This document shows positions 56,199 through 64,000 of a stretch of 64,000 nt of DNA, one piece after another. This DNA comes from Parietaria judaica (taxonomy: Eukaryota > Streptophyta > Magnoliopsida > Rosales > Urticaceae). The position numbers and the translations under genes were made by a program. The first letter of the stretch is position 1, and each line of letters opens with the position of its first letter. Below the pieces are notes generated by a model, which ran no database searches, was not told where the DNA came from, and saw nothing but the letters and a program-made list of their open reading frames with translations. The stretch covers positions 25,972,001 through 26,036,000 of the forward strand of contig OX940864.1 in the NCBI GenBank assembly GCA_954871525.1, written 5' to 3'.

Positions 56199-58220
56199 AT
56201 GGTTGGATTGGGATTAACGATCACGGCGATGAGTGAGTTGATCTTGTTGTTGATGCTTGTGAAGCAAGGCTGCTCCGCGACTAGCTTCAGCTTTCCGAAT
56301 TTCAATGAGAGCACGCCGGTCAAGCTCGAGAACGACGCTTATTTTAATGAAGGCACACTGCACCTCGCGAGGGACCGATACGACTTCAGTCTCGAGTGGA
56401 AGTACGGGCAGGCCTGGTACCTCCACCCGATCCAGCTGTGGGACCTGCGTACCAGAAAGCTAGCGAGCTTTACCACACACTTTGTATTCTCAATGAGATG
56501 GTTCGTCGACAAGAACGATAGCGCCGACGGAATGACCTTCTTCCTCGCACCATTCAATTCCAGCGCGGCTGCCAATTCTAGTGGCGGAAACCTGGGGCTC
56601 TTCCCCCGACCACAGCCCGGCGGTACCCTGCCCTACACGCACAATATTGAATATACATTTGTCGCGGTCGAGTTTGACACTTTCCAGAACGTATACGATC
56701 CCATAGATGATCATGTGGGAATCGATGTCAACACCGTCGAGTCAAGGGTGACTGCTTTGCGGCCAAACGGAAGCCTGAATGACGGCAGAGAAGCTAACGC
56801 ATGGGTGACTTACGACTCGGCTTCACAGAACCTCAGTGTCTTCTTGACCTACGATAAAGAGCCAGTCTTCAGTGAGCACTACCTCATCCTCTCGCACCAA
56901 CTTGATTTGAGGGATTACTTGCCCCAGAGGGTCAGAGTCGGTTTCACCGCAGCCACGGGTCTATCCGTTCAAACACATAATGTCTTTTCTTGGTCGTTTA
57001 ATTCCTCCTTGGATCTGATTAGCATTGATCAGAACACAACCTCGATCGGTTCAGTGAAAGAAGAGAGCAGAGTCGGGCTGATCGTCGGGTTAGCCTTAGG
57101 CCTTGGTGCTTTTTGTTGTGGCATATGTGTATTCTGGGTTATCTACTGGAGAAGAAGGGCTGCTCGAAGAGAAGATGAACTAGCTTCCGAAGATTCCATT
57201 GACGTCGAGTTTGGCGAAGCAGGGCCCAAAAGGTTCACCTATCAAGAGCTCAGACGTGCAACAGATAACTTCAGAGAAGACGGGAAGCTCGGGGAAGGTG
57301 GATTCGGCGGTGTTTACCGGGGCTTTTTGAGCGGGTCAAACACGGAATTGGCGGTGAAGAGGATATCGAAAGGATCACGACAGGGGAAGAAGGAATATAT
57401 CTCAGAAGTGAGGATCATCAGCCGGTTGCGACACAGAAATCTAGTTCAACTCATCGGTTGGTGCCACACAAAGGGTGACTTTCTTCTCGTCTACGAGTTC
57501 CTTCCAAACGGAAGCCTCGACACGCATTTATTTGGTAAAAAACCGACTCTAACATGGAATATCCGGCACAAAATAGCCCACGGATTAGCCTCGTCTCTTC
57601 TATATCTTCATGAAGAATGGGAACAGTGCGTTGTGCACCGAGATATCAAGTCGAGCAACATCATGTTGGACTCCAACTTCAATGCAAAGCTCGGTGATTT
57701 CGGCTTAGCCCGGTTTGCCGACCACGAGTCTGGTTTGCAAACGACAATCTTGGCGGGCACCATGGGCTACATGGCTCCCGAGTGTGTCACAACGGGGAAG
57801 GCTAGCAAAGAGTCCGACGTGTACAGCTTCGGCGTGGTGGCGCTCGAGATATGCTGTGGTCGGAGAGCCATTGACCACAATGTGGAACCGAGCAAGGTGA
57901 TCCTTGTGGAGTGGGTGTGGGATCTGTACGGTCAAGGCAGAGTCCCCGAAGCCGCCGATGTGAGGCTGAGCTCAGAGTTCAATGAGCAGCAAATGGAGAG
58001 CATAATGGTGGTGGGGTTGTGGTGTTGCCATCCTGATCCTTCTTCCAGACCTTCTATCAGGCTGGTAATGAGTGTTCTGAATTCCGAAGCTCCGTTGCCC
58101 AACCTTCCGCCGGAACTGCCTAGGCCAATGTATTTTGCGCCTTCTCAAGCAACAAGTTCTTCATTCTACTCATCTTCAACCTGCGAAACAGACGGTTCTC
58201 GGATTTTAGAGGGCCGATAA
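56199..58220 (+). CDS. L-type lectin-domain receptor kinase (clade IX-like), intact
   Basis: A 673-residue single-exon plasma-membrane receptor kinase. Signal peptide, residues 1-27 (a second Met at 11 could also serve). Legume-lectin domain, about 28-275, with conserved metal-site neighbourhood VAVEFDTFQN (155-164) and HVGIDVN (172-178), ADGMTFFLAP (109-118) and several N-glycosylation sequons. Transmembrane segment, about 292-316, then RRRAARR. Kinase, about 358-630: GEGGFGGV loop 365-372, Lys387, Glu403, HRD 480-482, DFG 500-502, APE 526-528, all present. It is an RD-type active Ser/Thr kinase. LecRKs sense extracellular ligands such as nucleotides or glycans and signal in defence; the ligand here is unknown. 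The start at 56199 matches the family's usual length. It is the only undamaged copy in the cluster. Confidence 0.97.
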   Translation: MVGLGLTITAMSELILLLMLVKQGCSATSFSFPNFNESTPVKLENDAYFNEGTLHLARDRYDFSLEWKYGQAWYLHPIQLWDLRTRKLASFTTHFVFSMRWFVDKNDSADGMTFFLAPFNSSAAANSSGGNLGLFPRPQPGGTLPYTHNIEYTFVAVEFDTFQNVYDPIDDHVGIDVNTVESRVTALRPNGSLNDGREANAWVTYDSASQNLSVFLTYDKEPVFSEHYLILSHQLDLRDYLPQRVRVGFTAATGLSVQTHNVFSWSFNSSLDLISIDQNTTSIGSVKEESRVGLIVGLALGLGAFCCGICVFWVIYWRRRAARREDELASEDSIDVEFGEAGPKRFTYQELRRATDNFREDGKLGEGGFGGVYRGFLSGSNTELAVKRISKGSRQGKKEYISEVRIISRLRHRNLVQLIGWCHTKGDFLLVYEFLPNGSLDTHLFGKKPTLTWNIRHKIAHGLASSLLYLHEEWEQCVVHRDIKSSNIMLDSNFNAKLGDFGLARFADHESGLQTTILAGTMGYMAPECVTTGKASKESDVYSFGVVALEICCGRRAIDHNVEPSKVILVEWVWDLYGQGRVPEAADVRLSSEFNEQQMESIMVVGLWCCHPDPSSRPSIRLVMSVLNSEAPLPNLPPELPRPMYFAPSQATSSSFYSSSTCETDGSRILEGR

Positions 58221-58438
58221 CTATGGGTATATAAGAACATGTTTACCAATTTTATTTCCTTAACGAGTGTCAAATGGTTGAAATTATTTGAGTCCATGGT
58301 AAACAATGCAGAAACTCCACTGTTTGATTCATGTACAAGTTTTTATATAAAAATATACTTTCTTGTGACATTGTTTTATTTAATGGTATCCGGTGGTTCG
58401 TCGAATTCTAATTTTACTATTATTGAAACACTTATACC
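58221..58438 (+). other. 3' region of the LecRK gene
   Basis: AT-rich; probable 3' untranslated region. No exact poly(A) signal stands out. It is cut off by the solo LTR. Confidence 0.4.
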
Positions 58439-59016
58439 TGTAGGAAATGTCTGAATTGGAATTTGAGTCAATTGGGCTTTCCGAGTCTGACCCGACTATA
58501 TTAAATGGGGACGGGCCCACTCGGGCCCGTAAATTAACTATGAGAATGTTTAATAATAACCTAATGAGCTTAGACCCATTTAATAGGCCCAAAAGCCCAT
58601 TAGGAGTCATTTAACCATGTAGGCTATATATACCCACATTAGGCTCATAATTCGCCTAACCCTAAGCCAGAGAGAGCCAGAGAAAATCGCAGCCCCTTCT
58701 AGCCCCCTAGGTGCAATTTTTCTCCTTCCCATGTTCTTGTCGGTTCGCCGTCCAATCCCCAAGAGAGACCTAGCTGTCAATCGAGGAGATTTCCGATCAT
58801 CAAGACGTTCCCGTAGCGACGTGGTGGACGACCTAGAGGCTTTATAACTGTGAAGCTACGATTCGCATCATGAGATCAGATTCGCGCGCACACCCCAAGG
58901 AGAAATCGGCCAGAAACTCATTCTCTTAATTTTAAAATTTATTCTAGATCCTTAGTTTCGATGATATCCCGTGATTTCTGTCTCGGGATTGAGAAAAGTC
59001 ATCGAAAAACCCAACA
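58439..59016 (+). mobile_element. Solo LTR (copia-like)
   Basis: 578 bp, TGTAGGAAATG...AACCCAACA. The target duplication is ATACC/ATACA (58434-58438, 59017-59021), four of five bases. A TATA-like GGCTATATATACCC lies at about 58621-58634. There is no internal region, so it is a product of LTR-LTR recombination. It sits 218 bp after the LecRK stop codon. Confidence 0.75.
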
Positions 59017-59816
59017 ATACAAACATTCCTGAAAATATAATAAAGTACATTTAGGTATGTATGACGCAGGGAAGACATTGGCTTGTAATTAGGTATGAAG
59101 TAAGAGAAATTTCACGCGTGTCCAAATAATTGTGAATTGTATAGACATGCATACCTACTCCAAGACTTAGATGAATGTCCAGCCTGCAACGAGTGAAGGT
59201 GGAAGAAGTGTAAGAAGCCTTGTAATAATGTCAAAGAGATTCCAACGAAGGTAATTGTGTCTCCCTAGCCGCGCTTCCAACGCATGTTTAATAATGTCAA
59301 CCACACAAAAAGTATAGTTTGACACTCAGAAGTGAGGACGTACCTTTGAAAATTTAATCTTATAGACTTTGGGTATTTCTGTGACGAGGTCTAAATTTTA
59401 ACAATATGCCGATAACTTTCCTTGACTAAGGGTACTTAATTGTGCTACAAATTTCTGCAAAGATAATTTAAAATAGATCTACTGACTCATTTTTCTTTTT
59501 TGAAACAAAAATATGTAAATTGGTTATAAACAGACTTAAGGTAAGATTAATTAAAAACGGACTGAAAGAAAAATAATGTTAAGTTGCCCGAAACACTATA
59601 GATTAAAATTATTGTTGAATCGCACATGGTAGAAAATAAATTTGTGTTATGGAAAAGATAACGAAAATGCACAAGTCAACAATTTAAAAATAAAAGGACA
59701 AAAACTTAGACGTGTCAGATTAATATAGTGTGAAAGTCTTTGTTCTTTTAAAAATATGGAAATATGTTGTCTAAATTTGAAAATCTTTAAGAAAAGTATC
59801 CTTTTAAAATAATATA
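59017..59816. other. Spacer without recognisable gene
   Basis: AT-rich, no domain, RNA gene or repeat boundary recognised. Confidence 0.5.
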
Positions 59817-60949
59817 GGGTTAATTTCGGCGAAAAGACTCAAACTTTGGTCAAATGCTCTACTGTGTATACAACCTCCGTAAATGGATGCAAAAGTACCC
59901 AAACTCAGCATTTGGGAGTTGACCGAGAAAATATGTCCATGTGGCTATTAGACTTTGCCACGTGGCGCTTGGCCGCCACATGACATGCCACATAATTATT
60001 ACTTTTTAAATAATATTTATTAAAAAATTATTTTTTGATTTTAAAAAAATTATTTTTTTGATTTTTAATAAATTGTTTTCCAATAATAATAAATAATGAA
60101 TATTTAAATTTAAATATTCATTATTGGTTATACTTATTTATTTTTAAAAAAGTGGGTAGAACGAAATAAAAATCACCGTTCACGGTTCACTTGAACTCCG
60201 TTTCCGATCTGGTTCACGCGTCGAATAAAATTGTTTAATATTTTTAATAATAATAACCAATAAACACATACATATTGTTTAAAAAGTCAAAACATAATCA
60301 AATACACACAACTTATTCAAAAAAAAAATTAGTAGTCATATTTATATTTAAAAGAAAATTGTGTTTTATTTGTTTGCATGATATTTTTTTGTGTTTTGCA
60401 TTTTATAATAATAATAATTGTTTAATATGTTTTTTTTATTTATATATTATTCTTTTTTGAAATTGTCATTAAATAATCATATGATTATTATTGGTTATTA
60501 TTATTAAACATATTAAGCGATTTCGTTCCACCCGTGAACCGGATCAGAGACGGAGCTTGAATGAACGGTGATTTTTTTCTTTATTTATTTCGTTTGACCC
60601 ACTTTTCTAAAATGAATACTTATATTTAATTAATAATAATAACCAATAATGAATTTTTAAATTTAAATATTCATTATTGGTTATTATTGAAAAATAATTT
60701 AATTTAAAAAAAAGTTTTTTAAAAAATTAATATTTTTAAATTATTTAAAAAATAATAATTACGTGGCATGCCATGAAGCAGTCAAGTGCCATGTGGCATG
60801 CCACGTGGCAAAGGATAGCAGCCACATAGACAGATTTCCTCGGTCAACTCCCAAACAGTGAGTTTGGGTATTATTGCTACTATTTATGGAAGTTGGGTAC
60901 ACGGGAAAGAATTTGACCAAAAGTTGAGTCTTTTTGCCGCAATTAACCC
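59817..60949. mobile_element. Foldback Mutator-like element with about 0.45-kb arms
   Basis: 1,133 bp. It starts GGGTTAATTTCGGC and ends GCAATTAACCC. The arms (about 59817-60262, 60493-60949) pair nearly throughout, leaving a spacer of only about 230 bp. Shared phrases include ACTTTGGTCAAATGC, GGGAGTTGACCGAG, TGCCACGTGGC and ATTTAAATTTAAATATTCAT. A perfect 9-bp duplication is not visible. The termini and design match the family at 18288 and 54400. Confidence 0.8.
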
Positions 60950-61022
60950 TTTTTAGAATATGTCTTTGTATCTGTATTTCCCAGAAAGCTCCAGGCGTCA
61001 AAAGAAAAATAAAAAAACATGA

Positions 61023-61700
61023 CTTGATAGCTGCATGTGTGCATGGGTTGGATTGGGTCGATCTGAGGTAAAAGTTGAACCGGACTCGATCTTATTGGGT
61101 TTTGGAAAAGCGACCTAATCCGACCAAAATTTTTTGAAGGCCCAATCCAACCCAACTCGAAAAACTCTGAGTTGGGCTGGGTTGGGTTGAGTTTTGGACT
61201 GAACTAATATACCAAATAAAAAATTACTGAATAACACTGAAATTTAAACCGTCAATCAATAAACATAAGTTTAATATAATGTTTTTAAACATCCAATTAA
61301 AAAACTAAACGTTATGATAGTCTTAAACATTCAATAGCAGAAATAGGGAATATAGTCGTAAACTAAACAAGAAATGTGGTTATAAACATAAACTAGAAAC
61401 GTACGTAGTCATAGACATTAAATAATGACTAAATATAAACATAAAATTGTAGATGTATTTTATTTTTTACTTGTGTGTTTTTAATTACTTAGAATACATA
61501 AATATATTAAAAAAATAAGTAATTAATTATTTAAAAAAAAAACTTGATTGGGTCAATTGGGCCGGCCCAACCCAATGCATCCGGCCCAACCCCAACCCGA
61601 TTATTTATTCGGGTTGAGCCCATCCCAACCCGATAATTATTGGGTTAATTGAGTTGGGTTAGATTGGGGTTGGGTTCAATTGGGTTGGTTTAAACCAAGG
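61023..61700. mobile_element. Degenerate hAT-like MITE
   Basis: The left part GTGTGCATGGGTTGGATTGG and the GGGTTGGG/CCAACCC-rich flanks around an AT-rich core resemble the complete hAT element at 12016-12612. The right terminus and target duplication are not recognisable. Confidence 0.45.
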
Positions 61701-61708
61701 ATTTGAAT

Positions 61709-61870
61709 GCCGTTTTTGCCGAAAAATCGTTTGCCGTTATCGACGAAGTAATCGTTTACCGATAGATTTATCGATGGAAAACCTATAAAATTATCGTTTG
61801 TCGTTATCGAAATTTATCGAACTTATCGATGGATTTATCGGTTATCGATGAATTTATCGATGAAAAACAT
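61709..61870. repeat. TTATCGAT-rich repeat
   Basis: About ten copies of ATTTATCGAT/GTTATCGA-type words; probably the end of another degenerate MITE. Confidence 0.55.
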
Positions 61871-62005
61871 ATAAAAAAATAAATTATATTAACAATTATT
61901 ATTTATAAATTATAAGTTGTAACTTGTAAGTCAAAATGCTCTCTTTAGTTATTTACTATTAGAGGCTTTCAAAAAAAAAAGTTATTTACTATTGGATAAA
62001 ATATG

Positions 62006-62779
62006 TGTAGAGGGCGATTTTCACCACCCTTTTCCAGTCACAAAGACAATCACCATATAACAAATAACAATAATAAACGATGAATATCTCTGTTTTATTA
62101 TATTTTCCGAAATGAGCTCGGTTTTCTTCCGTTGAATAGCTGGACAGATGAAGGATCATGAACATCCACTCTCTCTATTTCCTCTCTATTTTTCCTTAGC
62201 CTATTCTATTACAAGACCTCCTTTTTTCTCTTTTCGGGGCTCTCTTCTCTAATTTTCCGAACCTTTACAAATGAGGCTTATCTTGCCTTGTCTTCCTCTC
62301 GCATCTTTCCCGCCTTTTTTCCCTTTAATCATTCATTATCTGGCGTGATTTGAGGGCAGCATGGTAAATCCTTGCTTTATGTCACTTCCGAGCAGGCTGC
62401 CGTAATGGGTAGGTGCGCCTCATTAAATGCGCTTCCCGTCAGCCGTCATTCGGCTTTGCAAGCCTCGTCGCTGACGCTCTCATCGAGTAAGTAGGTCGGC
62501 TTCATTAAATGCACGTCTCGTCAAGGTTCATTCGACCCTGCACAATCATCATGACGAAGTTCCTCGTCGGGTGTGATGGGACGCTTCATCGCAACTTGCT
62601 CTCGCGTGGCTGCGTCTCCTCGTGGATGAACCTCCTCGGGGGTACTCTTCCTCGGGGATGTTCCTCCTCGGGGATAATCCCCCTCGGGTGACGAACTTCC
62701 TCGCCTCCCCTCATGTCGTTTATGGACCAAACGACACGAGTTGTGTTGAGGATGGATTTGACCAAATCCGACCTTAACA
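62006..62779. mobile_element. Solo LTR with perfect target duplication
   Basis: 774 bp, TGTAGAGGGCG...GACCTTAACA, flanked by ATATG on both sides (62001-62005, 62780-62784). It contains a CCTCCTCGGGG minisatellite (about 62610-62695) and repeated CTTCATTAAATGC phrases. No coding region. The lineage is unclear. Confidence 0.85.
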
Positions 62780-62784
62780 ATATG

Positions 62785-63837
62785 CTTATTTGATAAATTT
62801 TGGAAAGAGTCAAAGTCATATTTTACTAAAATAAAATATTTTAAAATCACCAATTGTTAATTATATAAAATCTGCCCACTTAAAGTTGTATAAAAAAAAT
62901 TGAATAAGTAGTTCAATTTAAACAATTTCCTAAAAATATGTACTTTTGCCTCAATAGTTGGAAAACGTCAAATTATAAAATAAAAAAATTATGTCAACCT
63001 CACAATTTATGAATTATATACAATATTATAAAATGAAATTACACCAAAAAAGTCGAGTCTTCTTCCTGGCACGGTTCAGGTTCTTCTCGTATCGTTGCAG
63101 GAGGGCGAATATCTCTCTCAAACCGATAACTGTCGTCGGATTTCTCGCGGCTCTTCCTGGTTCTCCTTTTTTGGCGATGCTAAGGTTGCTGACTCCTTCG
63201 CTGATGGCGATGACTATTGCTGTGCTTCAGAGTACTCCTTTTTCGTAGGAGGCTCGTGACTCAGCTTGACTTCCTCGCATGACTCCGATTCCGCTTGGTG
63301 TCAAGAACTTGAGGAGTAGGTTATAGGTGGATGTCACGGCTTGAAGCTGGTTGAGTGTGGGCCTCCATCCTCGACATTCTCGAGGACCCGTCTCTCACCA
63401 CGGCGACAAAGACGAAGACCTCTCGAGGGGACGCCAGCCATCTCCCGGCCAAGCCTGGAACCGCTTGGAGGTCGCCGGGGATCGCCAGGCACAAGACCTC
63501 AACGACATCAATATATATTAAGTACATGGATAATTAAATAAGTAAAAAAGAAAGAGACAAAATATTTAAACAACACTAAGTCACTAACCATAAGAGGTGA
63601 ACCCAGGACTAAAATCAAGATTTTAGTCTCCTATTTTTGTCCCGATCTCGAAAAAATTAGACCGAAAACATGTCTCGGTTTTTATTAATCAGAAAACGAG
63701 AAGGGACTAAGGTCTCAATTTTTATTACATAATTGGGCTGGAAGAGAATCTTTCCAGGCATAATCCATTTAGTAAATTTATAATAATATTGTACAATTGA
63801 TCTCCTCATACAATGCAAATTTAAAAAGGTTAATTGC
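62785..63837. other. Spacer; GC-rich retrotransposon-like segment at 63050-63510
   Basis: 63050-63510 is much richer in GC than its flanks and has overlapping open frames on both strands, none with a recognised domain. The minus-strand text resembles the low-complexity start of a gypsy-type gag, but this is a guess. The rest is AT-rich and empty. Confidence 0.3.
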
Positions 63838-64000
63838 GGCAAAAAGACCCAGTCTTTAGTCAAATGCTCTGTTGTGTATACAACTTCCGTAAATTGTGGC
63901 AAAAGTACTCAAACTCGGCATTTGGGAGTTGAATGAGAAAATTTGCCCATGTGGCTATTAGCCTTTGCCACGTGGCATGTCAGATGGCACTTGGCCTCCA
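63838..64000. mobile_element. Left arm of another foldback Mutator-like element, cut by the window edge
   Basis: Begins GGTTAATTGCGGCAAAAAG and follows the left arm of 59817-60949 closely (CAAATGCTCT, TGTGTATACAACTTCCGT, TTTGCCACGTGGC). The rest lies outside the window. Confidence 0.75.

Noticed and set aside
1..64000. tRNA, rRNA or other structural RNA genes
   Set aside because: None was recognised by eye; the tRNA-like words found are retrotransposon primer-binding sites. A covariance-model search would be needed to exclude small RNAs.

Overview
The window is plant nuclear DNA, almost certainly from a eudicot. The signs are a single-exon L-type lectin receptor kinase gene (LecRK, clade IX-like), Ty1/copia and Ty3/gypsy LTR retrotransposons of plant lineages, CACTA, hAT and Mutator-like DNA transposons, and AT-rich spacers. 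There are no prokaryote-style operons. It is a transposon-dense stretch around a small LecRK cluster. The only gene that looks functional is the LecRK at 56199-58220.

Layout. 1-1380: 5' end of a Ty3/gypsy element running off the left edge. 2278-6945: complete-ended copia element of Sirevirus type (TSD AAAAT) with gag and a polypurine-tract array but no pol. 6946-9660: degenerate repeats. 9663-9891: Mutator-like terminal repeat. About 9890-25581: a large CACTA-type block bounded by two arrays of GACTGA...TCAGTC subterminal repeats. It contains a hAT MITE (12016-12612), a very young gag-only retrotransposon (14561-16850), an acetyl-CoA acetyltransferase exon (17406-17519), a Mutator-like MITE (18288-18776), an interstitial telomere-like tract and duplicated exon modules. 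25582-26045: truncated Mutator-like MITE. 26331-44767: a LecRK pseudogene cut into four pieces by three LTR retrotransposons (copia 26486-31957, gypsy 32161-38736, copia 40059-44687). 44768-47347: retrotransposon-like spacer. 47348-47485 and 54180-54310: two more LecRK relics on either side of a full-length but decayed copia element (48059-53929). 54400-55884: Mutator-like element with 0.4-kb inverted repeats, ending 314 bp upstream of the intact LecRK. 58439-59016 and 62006-62779: two solo LTRs. 59817-60949 and 63838-64000: foldback Mutator-like repeats.

How it fits together. The LecRK copies look like a tandem cluster in which one member survived and the others became insertion targets. Hand-counted LTR divergence suggests that the copia element in the kinase tail came first, then the gypsy element, then the copia element in the lectin domain. 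The 2.3-kb gag-only element, with one difference between its LTRs, is the youngest insertion. Three elements (2278, 14561, 32161) keep gag but lack reverse transcriptase and integrase, so they would need enzymes supplied in trans.

The most unusual signal concerns two copia elements (26486 and 48059). Neither has a tRNA-type primer-binding site. In each, the sequence just inside the 5' LTR is instead complementary to a segment within that LTR, which suggests a self-primed mode of reverse transcription.
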